Shown one piece after another: positions 46,430 to 56,999 of a stretch of 64,000 nucleotides of DNA. The translations under genes and the position numbers were made by a program. How positions within the stretch are numbered: the first letter of the stretch is position 1; each line of letters opens with the position of its first letter. This DNA is from Ascarosepion bandense (taxonomy: Eukaryota; Mollusca; Cephalopoda; Sepiida; Sepiidae), in contig JBBBDQ010000310.1 in NCBI GenBank assembly GCA_037127315.1, positions 1,249,001 through 1,313,000 on the forward strand. Direction: 5' to 3'. The notes beneath the pieces are model-generated. The model was not told the origin of the DNA, did no database searches, and worked only from the letters and a program-made list of their open reading frames with translations.

Positions 46430-47445
46430 AGGTCAAGATAAGGTTTTTGCAAGAATGTCTGTCTTGCTTCAATTCCATAAACAAACATGAGAAGCTTCAA
46501 ATGTTAATTTCACTGCTCTTTCAACACTCTGAGAATGTGAAGGAAAATCAGGCAGCTCTAATTTTGTGTTATTTATGATGCTTGAATTTCATTTTCTGAA
46601 AATTCTTCAGTGGTTACAGATTCACAAATTCCATTTTGTGATAGATTAATTCTAACCAATGCCAGGCTTCAAAGTTGATTGCTGGTATTTTATTTAACCT
46701 TTTCTTGGGTGGCTTCCCACTTCTGAAAGGATAAAAAATCAATTTAATTAAACAATCCATGCATATTCTATTTTTTAGTGAATAGAACTTAAAAATTATC
46801 CTTTAATTCCAGATGAATTAGCCTATTTCCATATATTTACTTATCAAATGAACAGAATTTTTCCAAGAGCTATTTTTCTCACTTCCAGTTCATCTAACTT
46901 CATCAAATACAACACATTCTCGGGTAACAGAGCAAAAGCATTATATTGAATGTTCTTGAATGCAATATTTTGAATATCCACATACCCTTTAACCTGGTCA
47001 CTCAAGTTAACCATCTTGAATTACTTAATGGTCTAATTTTCTAGGCAGTAGAGCTAACTTTACTCTTGAAAATCCTGAGGGTATATTCTAAAAGGAACCT
47101 TTGCTCTTTACTTATACCCATTTTCACTATAGATGCCATATTATCAAGAGGGGCCATTGTTTTTCATAAATTTTACTTATGGCAAATCATGATAGTTCCT
47201 TTCACACAATTTGTCTCGTGAGCCTGTAAGAAGCAGTCCGGTTTCTTCTTGTAGCATTATTTGAAAACAGCACTGAATGGTAGTGCATTCTGATGTAATG
47301 AACAGCCAATTGTATGTAATTTTTGATGGAGCTTTTCTTGAGTAGTTACTAGGCCTGCCTTATATCCACTATTTGTAGCGCCCAGAAGAACAGCCTTAAG
47401 GCTAGCTATACTATCAAATTCTTCCAAAACACTAAGAGGCACATG
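46430..47445 (-). pseudogene. Remnant of an unnamed repeat protein with a SVERAVK motif
   Basis: Minus-strand pieces in order: LHQKLHTIGCSLHQNALPFS at about 47265-47345 (from the frame at 47257-47442), LNKIPAINFEAWHWLELI near 46660-46720, and ELPDFPSHSQSVERAVKLTF followed by EASHVC near 46490-46555. This order (LHxNELPxR, then INWxxxxYxDLI, then LPxHxQSVERxVKLVTEA) belongs to an uncharacterised family I have seen repeatedly in invertebrate predicted proteins and believe is transposon-linked. Frameshifts and stops lie between all pieces. Function is unknown. Confidence 0.5.
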
Positions 47446-49300
47446 TAGTTGAAATTACTCTGAGTTATGGTATTTTCTAGTCTAAGTTCCTGCCTTTTTG
47501 CGTAAATGTCACATGGTGTTCTGGTCTCTCTCTCTCTGTCTCTCTCAAGGTCATGTCCCAATCTTTCTTTTTTTTTATGCACAGTCTGGAGATGTAGCTG
47601 TCTTTATTGTATTTGTAACTGTATATGTGTTCCTCATCATTTAATTTTGCCATAACAATCTGTTACCATAACTATTGCATTTGTAACCAGTGACTTTTTA
47701 GTACATGGATTTGCAGTAGGGGTATGAGCAAAATGGCATATAAAGAACTCTTTATCTGATTTGTGTCTGAGCTCAGATACAAGAGAACCTTCTCAATCTT
47801 TTTACTACAGACAGACTGCATACCATCTCTACTTTTTAAATCCCTTGAACTATGTATGGGCCAGATGTTGTGCTTTCTATTCTAGAATTCACTATTGGTT
47901 GTCAGTCATCTTTATCCAAAATGACTTGTAATGTTACTCAGTATCTTCTAATTGTCACTTTTTCATGTTGTCAACTGGTGTAGCTTTAGAGCACTGAGCT
48001 GAAATGTGAATGTTTGCTTGCTTGATGTCAGTGTTTTTTTTTATTAGGTAAAGTTATTTGCCTACATCATAGTTTAATACATGTAAATCAATCATGCCAC
48101 TTGACCATGAATTCATTTCTGCCAATATGACACCTGCTGAAAAGAAGCTGTTTGTAGTTTTTTCTAAGAAGGTTAAATGATATCTGATTCTTTACTATTT
48201 TAAACTTTATTTAAGTTATCTATTACCTGAAGGGAAATGTCAATTTGTCTTTGATATTTTACATTTTTCATGGATTATTTAGTGTGTAGAAAAGATACTT
48301 CCCCGGTAACATATGTTATATACATTGGGGAAAGTGCATTTAGCATTGAAGATAAAGAATTTTTAGAAATCCAAAACATGTGTATGCATGTAATTTGGAT
48401 TTCCTTTAATTTAAAATTGATGCTAAATCTTAAAGATCACAAATTAAACGATGTGTGAATAAAAAAAAGTTCTGAAAAGAATTCTAACTGAAAATACTGT
48501 GTATATTGAAGTTGGTTCCTGTCACAACTACTTCTTTGCTAACTGATTTTAGGTTACTTATAAATTATTTCCCTAACCAACTTGATTGTTTACTTTTTTG
48601 ATGCTAAAACTCTCTTGAATAAGCCATTATATGAATCAAAGGTAAACTGTTTTTGTTCATCTTTCTAAATCCTATTATTGGTTCAAATATCACATTGTTC
48701 TAATTTGAAAATTTTCTGTATATGTACATGACATTGAACACTAAGAATTATTTGGGCTAAAATATTTCTTTCTAAATTTCATTTTGCATTCCTTATTTAA
48801 TTACTAGTTTACCAATGTATATATAAAACTGATTTAAGTCATTTGTTATAATTTATGAAATCTAAAATTTGAATGTTCTCTATATGTCTAACATATTTTT
48901 TCCTTATCCATAAGCATTTAAATCTTTTTTTTCAAGCTTTGTTTTATGTGCATTTTGATATGCATATTGTCAATCAATACAAGATAAAACAACAGAAAAT
49001 AAATACTTATATATAATACAGAAATTTGTTAGATACTAAAAGGATTAAGCATAATTAACCCAGCATTAAAAAAAATTAATTCAGTTTTGAAACAAATATT
49101 AGAACTACCAAATTACAAGTGACACAATGTCTTGATGCCATGAAATTCTTTGTCAGAAGAGAGAAGTTTAAAGAATAATTAAAAACAAAATATTAAGACA
49201 ATATAAAGGGGGGAAAAATTGCTGTGTGTGAACACAAAGCTTTCTTATCTTATCTAATGAGTTATTCTTTACCTTAATATATACTAAATTCCAAGCTTAT
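47446..49300. other. AT-rich spacer
   Basis: A (CT)n run lies near 47527-47546. No gene is recognised. Confidence 0.45.
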
Positions 49301-49305
49301 ATAAC
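49301..49305. repeat. Target-site duplication ATAAC (left)
   Basis: This is identical to 54320-54324 on the other side of the gypsy element; 5 bp is the usual length for this class. Confidence 0.93.
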
Positions 49306-49584
49306 TGTTGTAACCATGTTTTAAGAGGTCACAAATGAAAACAGGAACACGGGATTAGTGTAAACAATTTGTATTACAAAATACGGTAAAGGTACAATAG
49401 CCAACTTGTTTGTTTAGCTGATGAGCAAGCGGTGTTGGATATCACAAAGTCTCCATTCGGTAAGCCACTCTATGAATATCTGACTCGTACCAGACTGGTG
49501 CTTCCCATGACTACTAGTCACATGATTTATATGTGCAGGTCAGATTAATCCATTACCTTGTTAATGGGTAGGTCCGCCACAACA
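49306..49584 (-). repeat. 3' LTR of the gypsy element
   Basis: This 279-bp LTR starts tgttgtaacc and ends cgccacaaca on the + strand. It is collinear with 54041-54319 without indels. The adjacent ccccctccc on its right is the purine-rich priming tract (gggaggggg on the minus strand). Confidence 0.97.
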
Positions 49585-49627
49585 CCCCCTCCCAAGCTTT
49601 TACTCTGAAGGAGTATCAGTATCTCTT

Positions 49628-49870
49628 TCATTTAGGATTAACCATGAGTGGATCTGTAAATTTTCTTTTCCTTCCAGATCGACGTGGCTCTGGCGTAGTT
49701 TGAGTGTTGTAGATGCTTTCTGTGGCCTCTACATCTTCTTGAGTCATATCATTTTGGTCCTCAGTCAGATGTTTGCGTATCTGATTTAGGTGCCTCTTAT
49801 GTACAAATTTGGGTCCCTGGATTATGTAGATCATGTTGCTGATCCTTTCCTTAATTTCTCCCAGTTCCAA
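49628..49870 (-). pseudogene. gypsy integrase C-terminal tail
   Basis: An 80-residue frame reads LGEIKERISNMIYIIQGPKF and VHKRHLNQIRK, the DNA-binding C-terminal part seen after gypsy integrases. It is followed by an acidic, then basic tail (PRRSGRKRKF) near the purine tract. It is separated from the core by a frameshift. Confidence 0.8.
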
Positions 49871-49967
49871 AAAGAAACATTGTTTTTATAGCCTTTGAAA
49901 TAAATCTCCAGGATTATAACGTTTGTTTGGTAACGTAGAGGTTTTATTTTGTCCCAGCAACAGTTTG

Positions 49968-50860
49968 TCAAAGACCGACCTTATTTTTCAACCAAACATG
50001 GCTTCTGCTAGAGATCGAGCTGATGATGTTAAGATTCGGAGTGATCTTATACACTTGTAGAAAATGTAGAACCATGTCAGTAAGTGGGCTACATGCCTTT
50101 TTTAAGGCCCTTTTCAATGTATCCACAAATCTCTGCGCTTGTCTGTTAGATCTGGGATGATATTGTGGTGTTATGAAGTGTTTGATCTGAAACATCTCGC
50201 AGAAATCTTTGAAATCAGTCGAAGTAAACTGAGTACCATTATCACTGACAAGACAGTCAACAACACCGAACCTCGCAAACAAACTCGTGCAGGAAATTTA
50301 TGATTACTGCTGTGGTGGATTTCTTACATCTTAGAACCTCTGACCACTTAGAAAAGCTATCCACCCCTATCAAATAGTAAAAGTCTTGCAGTGGTCCCGC
50401 AAAATCTATGTATTCTGGACCACGGTTGTTCAGACTTTGGTCAGGGTTTGTGGATAATGGGTAGTGCCTTAGCTGCCAAGACACAACCTTTGCATGCTTT
50501 TACCATATGAATAATGTCCTGGTCCATACTGAGAATAAGGCTCTTCATTCGATTAATACTCGGATGGCCTATGTGAAAATCCTTAAGTATCCTTTTTTGT
50601 AAGCTTTTTGGAATGATGACTCTCTCGCTGTATAGCAAAACGTTATCGCACACTGAATAGATGTCTGAGGTAAATTCCTTTTGTGCTAGTTTTTGCTTTG
50701 TGACTTTAATAAATTTGTCGTTTACCGCTTTGGATTTGATTTCTTGAAGTGTTACCGGCAGTTCTCTAATTGTGTTACATATCATGGTCTTTATTTCACT
50801 GTCAATGTGTAATGCAGCAATTACTGAGTCCTCAAGGAGCTCGTTTTGTTTTAGTATCAA
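49968..50860 (-). pseudogene. gypsy integrase, altered catalytic Glu
   Basis: The frame at 50441-50860 has the HHCC zinc-binding domain (FHIGHPSINRMKSL and KACKGC). The frame at 50257-50484 has the first catalytic Asp in GVDSFSKW. The frame at 49968-50282 has the second in SDNGTQF. The catalytic Glu expected in NGQAERF is Gln: SNRQAQRFVDTLKRA, codon CAG near 50133. Frameshifts lie near 50260 and 50450. The enzyme would have inserted the element DNA but is dead here. Confidence 0.92.
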
Positions 50861-50869
50861 TCTTGAGAG

Positions 50870-52105
50870 TTCGTCCGCGTGTGCAATCTGTTTAGACAGG
50901 AGGTGTTCTAACTTGAAATCATAATTTAATAAGATGGTCCCTCATCTTAGCAGTCAGTTTGCAGTAAAGTTGGGTAGTCTCTTCTTTGACCCAAAGATGG
51001 TCAAAAGTGGATTATGGTCCATCTGTAAAGTGAGACGTCTGCTGTAAAGGTAATGAAATTTTGTTATAGCATAAATAATGTTGAGAGCTTCTTTTTCAAT
51101 TTGGAAGTATTGTTTCTCCACTGGAAGCAGTGTCCTTGATGCATGGGCTATTGGCTTTTTTTAACTATCTGGCATCTTGTGGAGCAAACATGCGCCTTAT
51201 CCATAAGAACTGGCATCGCTAGCGACTATTATTTCCAATTTTGGATCGAAGTGGGTAAGAAAAAGTTCTGATGTCAGAAGTTCTGATGTCAGAAGTTTTT
51301 TAAATTTTTTTTCAGACGCCAGTTGGCATTCTGTAGTCCAGATCAAAGTTTTATCCTTTTTCAAAAGTTGATTTAAGGGTGCATGCAGTTCATGCATGTT
51401 TCGGATGAAGTTTTGATAATAATTGGCAAGTCCTAGAAAACTTTGAAGTGAACTCGTATTTCCGGCAGTCGGCATATCCCGTAAAGTTGTGGCCCTATCA
51501 GGGTCCGGTCGTCTGCCGTTCTTGTCTATGATCTGGCCTAAATATTTAAATTTTTCTAAAAAGAAATCACACTTGCTCTCTATGATCTTAAAACCGTAAT
51601 CTTGTATTTGCTTGAACACTTCATGAATCTGGTCTCGATGTTGTTCGATGTTTTTGCTTGCTACAATAATATCATCAAGATAAGCGATGACAAAATCAAG
51701 GCCACCCAGCATAGTGTCCATGACCTGCTGAAAAATGACAGGTGCGAACTTGACCCCAAACGGTAACGTTTCGTATCTGTATAAGCCTCGGTGGGTGTTT
51801 ATACAAAGTAGCTTAACACTTTCTTTATCGACCGGGATCTGCAGATATGCATCACTCAGGTCAATTTTTGAGAATACCCTACCACCGTTTAATTTGGTAA
51901 ATACTTCTTCAGGGCTTGGTAGAGGATAGTGGTAGTCTTTAAGTGAAGCATTCAGACCGGTTGAGAAATCAGCGCATACGTGGATTTCCTTAGAGTTCTT
52001 TTTGACATAGATGGTGGGGGTGGCCCACTGACTATATTCTATTTTTGACAGAATACCGATAATCTTGAATCTGTCTAACACCTGATTAATTTTTTCTTGA
52101 GCCAC
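50870..52105 (-). pseudogene. gypsy reverse transcriptase and RNase H
   Basis: The frame at 51197-52105 (302 residues) contains the RT in order: IIGILSKIEYSQWATPTIYV, then CADFSTGLNA, FSKIDLSDAYLQIPV, LPFGVKFAPVIFQQVM, the palm YLDDIIVAS (near 51667-51684) and FLGLANYYQNF. It then reads into RNase H (IIVASDASSYG, first RNase H Asp). A 15-bp tandem duplication at 51264-51293 adds residues LTSEL in frame. The remainder of RNase H towards 50870 is out of frame. Catalytic residues of the RT are kept. Confidence 0.93.
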
Positions 52106-52186
52106 AAATGGAACATCGTTTTCTCTTAAAGACCGGTTAAATATTTGGTTTCAACTCTAGTTTAGCGGCCATTTTAGTGCATTTTC

Positions 52187-52600
52187 CTAGACCAGGTGTG
52201 AACACCTCTGCAAAATCTTTTTTAGGTTGGATTTCAGTTTTTCTGTCTCAAATGACAGTGATTCTACTTTTTTACAGAAGGTAGACATTGGCAGGTCCCA
52301 CAAGTTAAATTTCTGTATCCAGTCAGTATCGAACAAATTTTCTGTGTTGTTTAATACGTAGACTTTTAGTTTTTTTCGTAGTGACATTCTCCTTCAAAAT
52401 TTATTTTTGTGCCCTTAACAGCTCTGGCTATTTTGTGTGATTTTTAACATAGTTGGTCTATTTAGTCTTTTCCACATATGTACATTAATTGACAAGGCCT
52501 GAATCAAGTTGTAACTTAATTTCTTTACCTAGGATTTTAACTACAACATATTTCCGTAGGCTTTGTTAGTTATATTCGAAGGTTTGTGTTTGTTGTACAT
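52187..52600 (-). pseudogene. gypsy protease region
   Basis: A KILGKEIKLQLDSG segment contains the aspartic protease active-site triplet as DSG (codons at about 52497-52505). Downstream in the frame at 52187-52387 comes a NLFDTDWIQKFNL segment, the usual GxDWI box after protease. The frame between them is broken. Confidence 0.75.
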
Positions 52601-52611
52601 GACTTTTGATT

Positions 52612-52836
52612 TTATTTTTTATTCCTACAGTGGGAACTTTTATGTTCTATTTTCTTACATACCAAGCATTTTTTGGATAGATATGGACAGTCTTTAACCC
52701 AATGTAATTCTCCACATTGGTTACATGGGCTAGGTGGATTTTTTCTTTTTATGAATTCTGCTTTAGGAGCATGAGGATTTGAGTAATTATTGTTTCTTCT
52801 GTACTCGCTTTTGTTTGTTGAGTAAGTTTTTGAAGG
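52612..52836 (-). pseudogene. gypsy gag, zinc-knuckle (nucleocapsid) part
   Basis: Two cysteine motifs of CCHC type are visible: CNQCGELHWVKDCP and CLVCKKIEHKSSHC, separated by 5 residues. They bind the element RNA. The open frame continues upstream to 52932 only because it reads into the SINE, so its apparent N-terminus is not gag. Confidence 0.88.
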
Positions 52837-53137
52837 ATGTGCGTTGTGGTACAGTGGATATCGGCTTGGAACGAGAAACTGGGGAGCCGAGTTTGAATTC
52901 CAGCTGAATCCATTGTATTTACTTACACGCAAATACCTTTGGGAAAGGTATTAATCCATCTCTTCCTTCCAGTTATGGGTTAAATAGCAGGACAGATTGG
53001 GTTCTATAGCCTTAGTCGGCAACCAGTCTACCACAGAAAGCAATGGTAATCTACTACGGGATAATCATGTCAGTCATGTCTCTTTTGAGACATGATCACC
53101 CAAGCGTGTATCACGTATGGCACTTAACTGACTGACT
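52837..53137 (+). mobile_element. tRNA-derived SINE nested in gypsy gag
   Basis: The head atgtgcgttgtggtacagtgg contains an A-box-like TGGTACAGTGG, and gagtttgaattcc is a B-box-like element at about 52888-52900, the internal promoter of RNA polymerase III. The body ends atggcacttaactgactgac. Two other copies (25266 and 58868) share the whole body, which fixes the limits. Only imperfect flanking matches (ttttgaagg and ctttgacag) suggest a target duplication. It resembles the tRNA-type SINEs of cephalopods; which named family it is was not tested. Confidence 0.88.
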
Positions 53138-53440
53138 CTTTGACAGTCTTCTGTCAGCATTTGTAATGTCAGGTTTGGTTCATTCTCCAGCTTAGTACAC
53201 AACATCTAATTTCTGAGTCTCTACTTGACGTAAGCCCTTGTGCAAATATTAGATATTTGAAATTGTCTGTACTGAGTTCTGATAACTGGAATTCATCGCA
53301 GTGTTTATTAACCACCAATGCGTAAGTAGAGAAGTCTTCCTCGTCATTTTTTACAAGGTTTAGGCATTTCCACCTTTTGTGAAATTGGGAAGTAACTTAC
53401 CGAAGACTTTGTATGTTGAAAAAAAAATTTTTTTTGTTTT
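53138..53440 (-). pseudogene. gypsy gag, N-terminal part
   Basis: Minus-strand translation shows KRWKCLNLVKNDEEDFSTYA, then a VVNKHCDEFQL segment and FKYLIFAQGLTSSRDSEIR. This is typical of the capsid-like gag region of invertebrate gypsy elements. One stop interrupts the start. The frame ends at the SINE insertion. Confidence 0.75.
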
Positions 53441-53499
53441 TTACTTGGGGAGACAAAAAAAAATTGCTGTACTTTTGACAGAGAAAAAAAAAACTTTCA

Positions 53500-54040
53500 T
53501 GATATATCACTTGTCAATATTTTGAGAATATTGATTTTGAAATGTGTCCTTGTAGAAAAACTTTTCGTGGTCATGTTTTGTGAACACTAAATTTGAATTG
53601 AAATTCTTTGTTCAAATTTCGTTTGTCAGTGTTATAGCACTGAATTAAGTTAATACTCAGACGAAAAGTGTGTACTTATGTAACCAGTGTTGTGATATTG
53701 AATTTGTTTGCCTGGTTGGATGGTGTTTCTCAGTAAAAAAACTCCTTAGTCAGCCAGGGTTTGTAAAACATTGGGTTGGTTTGGGGTTTGTCCGTGAAAG
53801 CTCAGTCCTTCGTCGTTGATGTAAACCTGGCTGAGAAAAAAAAATTTTTCCATTCACGTGGAGTTTGTTAAATATTTTTCATTTCCAGTGTTGTGGACAC
53901 TGGCTAAACGAAATTTTTTTATTTATTTTGGTTGCCGCGTAGTTACTTTTTTAAAATTCTCCATCGCCTGTGTTGTATGGTGACTGGTTTGAAAAACGTA
54001 TTTTCCACTCCGCGGGACTTGTTCAAATCTTCGTCACCAG
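53500..54040 (-). other. gypsy leader with repeated PBS-junction-like blocks
   Basis: The untranslated leader between the 5' LTR and gag contains several blocks resembling the LTR/PBS junction: cagtgttat at 53627, ccagtgttgtg at 53684, ccagtgttgtgg at 53885, cctgtgttgtatgg at 53967, and the true junction ccag|tgttgtaa at 54037. Each is preceded by a TTTG/TTCAAA-like stretch. They look like old tandem duplications of the junction. Confidence 0.6.
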
Positions 54041-54319
54041 TGTTGTAATCCTGTTTTAAGGGGTCACAAATGAATACAAGAACACGGGATTAGTGTAAAC
54101 AATTTGTATTACAAAATATAGTAAAGGTATAATAGCCAACTTGTTCATCTAAGTGACAAGCAAGTGGTGTTGGATATCACAAAGTCTCCATTCGGTAAGT
54201 CACTCTATGAGTGTCTGACTAGTACCAGACTGGTGCTTCCCATGACTACTAGTCACATGATTTATATGTGCAGGTCAGGTTAATCCATTACCATGTTAAT
54301 GGGTAGGTCCGCCACAACA
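54041..54319 (-). repeat. 5' LTR of the gypsy element
   Basis: This is the 279-bp partner of the LTR at 49306. On the minus strand it is followed one base inside by a TGG-starting segment (ctggtgacgaagatttgaac) in the primer-binding-site position. I did not assign the tRNA. Confidence 0.97.
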
Positions 54320-54324
54320 ATAAC
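54320..54324. repeat. Target-site duplication ATAAC (right)
   Basis: This is the right copy of the duplication, directly after the terminal cacaaca of the LTR. Confidence 0.93.
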
Positions 54325-56396
54325 CAAATTCCAAATCTTTAAACTAAAGTTAATAAAGAATTAAGTTATGTGTGATTAAATAAAATGACAAAAATGTGTT
54401 ATTTAAGTAGTGGTTAAGAAAAACTCCTCCCTTAATGTGTCTATGAAAACTTTACAGTTAGCTGAATGGGGGAAAAATTGACTTGGCTTATTTAAAAATT
54501 TAATATTGAGGTCCAAGTCTTCACTTTTCTTTTTCATTGAGTGTTTGTGACATTTCTTCCAGGTTGTCAGATTAAGATCAGTAAACTGGCATACTATGCA
54601 AATGAAAGCATAGAATAAGGGTTTATAAGTTTATTATTAATAAATTTAAAGTAATGTGTTTATAGAATTGATAACTTGATATGCTGAGATATTGGGATGA
54701 AATCAGTAGGATGCACTTTATGTAAGATTTTGGTGCTTACTTTGTCTGCATGTAATTATGGGAAGGGCTTAATTAAAAGTGACAAGTTATTTTAGTGTTT
54801 GTGTCAATTAAATAAAACACTAGTTGATAATAATCTAAGTCGAGGTTAAGCTGCTGAGAAAATTGACAGATCTCTGTTCATAAGCTGTGAATATCAACAG
54901 AATTGATTTCAATTTGTTGGAACTACATGTGCTAGAAAATTGGTGATGTACCTGAATCTATAGATCTATTTATATATTTTTCTTCTCCAACTGAACAATT
55001 TTAATGTGAAATGTACTTTCAGTATTTGACATTAACTGCTATTTCTTTACTAATCTTTTATATTTTACAATTCTGAGATTCTTTTAAGTATGTATGTCTC
55101 TTTTTCTGATTGGCATATCCTTCTATCAGGTTTTATTGTTTCTTTAATCAGGTGCACAAGGCCATTACTAGTTGTAGTTAAACATTGTAACTCAGAACTT
55201 GACATCTTCTAACCATTAATCTAAATATTAGGCTAGATCAAGAGACTATTAACTTTGTGATTATCAACTCAAATGAGATAGGCTTTTGATCTTGTTAGTT
55301 GATTACTCTTTTATGTTTGGTTAGTTGCTTTACAAAGTAGCGTGTACTTACATCTGACTTGGTTCAGCATATCTATCTCCACTGGTAAGGTGTGAGGATG
55401 GGATCTGGTGTTTTGCTGTCAAGAGAATACTGTAAGCAAGTTGATAAAATCCATTAGGCAAATAACAGAAAATGTAGAGAACTTAAGTTTACAGATAATT
55501 TTAATTAAAAAAAAAATTTTTTATTTATCTCTTTCCCCAATTTTGTGATTTGGTTGTCTCACTATACTGAATGTATTATGTTTGTGTATGATATTTAAGA
55601 TTGATATTCTCATTTTTGAGAATATTAATATGAAAAGTTGATGGAATGATTACAAAAATAATGATCAAATAATTAAAATACTTGATATCATAATTTTTTT
55701 TTCTCTAAGAAATAAAAATGCTAATGCTATTGAAGTTTCATTATGTTGAGATTTGAACCTTGATAAAATTAATCTATCTTCATGTCTTATGATAAAAATA
55801 GTCTATACTAAAAAAATATATAATAATTTTTAGATTATTGTATATTCTGATATATCAATACAAATTTAAAGAATAAATTCTTAACTATAGGTCAACATAT
55901 GCATTAGATTCACTTTTTGTTAACTGAAATGTTCAGAAAACATTTCAAAAACTGGTTGCAGAGCATTGATGTAAGTTTGCCTAAATTACTGTGAACATGT
56001 ATTTTGTAGGATTACTTGGTAATGTGGCAACCAACATTGAGTGAAATTGTATCATGTGAGCATTACAAATGTGCACCAAGTTAAATTTTTTTTTTTTTTT
56101 TAACTTGGACTTTTATCTGTGAAAACTATTCAAATGATTAAGGCTTCTGGGAATGTTTTTAGTGAGTGAAATTTAGTTTTTTTACCAATGTTTAAAATTT
56201 TTTCAAAAATGATACTGGGATAGTTTTCAAAAAATACTTTGAAGAGGACTAAGGTGCCATTTCTCTTGCTAGGCTACTTTTTCATTAGACCTGAAGCATA
56301 GAACCATTTCTGAATAAAACTTGTAAGAAACTTTTCTATAATTACTTATTTTCTACATGTTTCACTTGTCTTATGTTTTTTTTTATTTTCCTGCAG
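54325..56396 (+). other. Intron sequence before the first visible CCDC6 exon
   Basis: This is AT-rich non-coding sequence with homopolymer runs, for example a T run near 56086-56101. It ends in the polypyrimidine tract and AG acceptor of the CCDC6 exon. I see no coding remnant or structured repeat in it. Confidence 0.7.
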
Positions 56397-56546
56397 CAAG
56401 CTCGTGCTGAACAAGAGGAGGAGTTTATCTGCAACACATTACTGAAGAAGATTCAATCATTGAGAAAAGAGAAAGAAGCCTTGGCAATGAACTATGAACA
56501 AGAAGAGGAGTACTTAACCAATGATCTCTCCAGAAAACTTATGCAG
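56397..56546 (+). CDS. CCDC6: CCDC6 internal exon (equivalent to vertebrate exon 2)
   Basis: This 150-bp exon encodes 50 residues that begin [10 protein letters not shown] and end LSRKLMQ, which I recognise as the coiled-coil core of coiled-coil domain-containing protein 6. The residues are rich in Glu, Lys, Leu and Gln with heptad spacing ([13 protein letters not shown], then a [12 protein letters not shown] stretch), as expected for a long parallel coiled coil. A pyrimidine tract ending ttttcctgcag precedes the exon and gtttgt follows it, so both splice sites are canonical, and both boundaries fall between codons (phase 0/0). In vertebrates CCDC6 is a mainly cytosolic or nuclear coiled-coil phosphoprotein linked to ATM-dependent checkpoint control; that role is family knowledge and is not visible here. 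The exon has no stops or indels. An open frame running back through the acceptor to an ATG is an artefact of translating the intron. Confidence 0.93.
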
Positions 56547-56999
56547 GTTTGTACTACTCATTTGTTATATTTGTTGTATGAAGGAGAATAATTTAGATCT
56601 TAAGTATGAAAAAAATGTTTGCCTCAATTTTAAATTACAAAATGCTTTTTGATTTATTGAAGTAACTGGCATATTTTGTGCGTGCATGACAAAATCTTCT
56701 ATCCTATATATTTGAAAGCTAGAGAAATACAAGGAGTCCTAAGGGATGTTGATTTGATGATTTTTATAGTGTTTTTTTTTTTTTCCTTCAGAGATTAGAT
56801 AAAATTTCTTTAATCAGATATTGTGAAAACCTGTGTGTAATTTTTAAAATGAAATATTTTCAATAGAATTTCTGAAATAATTAAATTGACCAAGAAGAGA
56901 AAAACTATAAGTTAGTGAAAATGATAGTTTTATTAAAAAAAGAAAGAAAAAGCAACTTGAAATATAAAATTTAGCAGATAATCAATTAAAAAAATTGTT

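Larger units (their letters stand above)
49306..54319 (-). mobile_element. Ty3/gypsy LTR retrotransposon, complete but inactive
   Basis: The element is 5014 bp, read on the minus strand, with 279-bp LTRs at both ends and a perfect 5-bp target duplication ATAAC (49301-49305 and 54320-54324). The order is 5' LTR, PBS and leader, gag with two zinc knuckles, protease, RT, RNase H, integrase, purine tract, 3' LTR, which is the Ty3/gypsy order. A SINE is inserted in gag. Frameshifts occur between nearly all domains and the integrase Glu is altered. About 22 differences between the two LTRs were counted by eye (near 8%). Confidence 0.96.

Noticed and set aside
52841..52905. A functional tRNA gene at the SINE head
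   Set aside because: A- and B-box words are present but no acceptor stem pairs, and the same head recurs at 59110-59172, so it is a SINE.
52837..52932. N-terminal 33 residues of the zinc-knuckle frame as part of gag
   Set aside because: This part is antisense translation of the inserted SINE.
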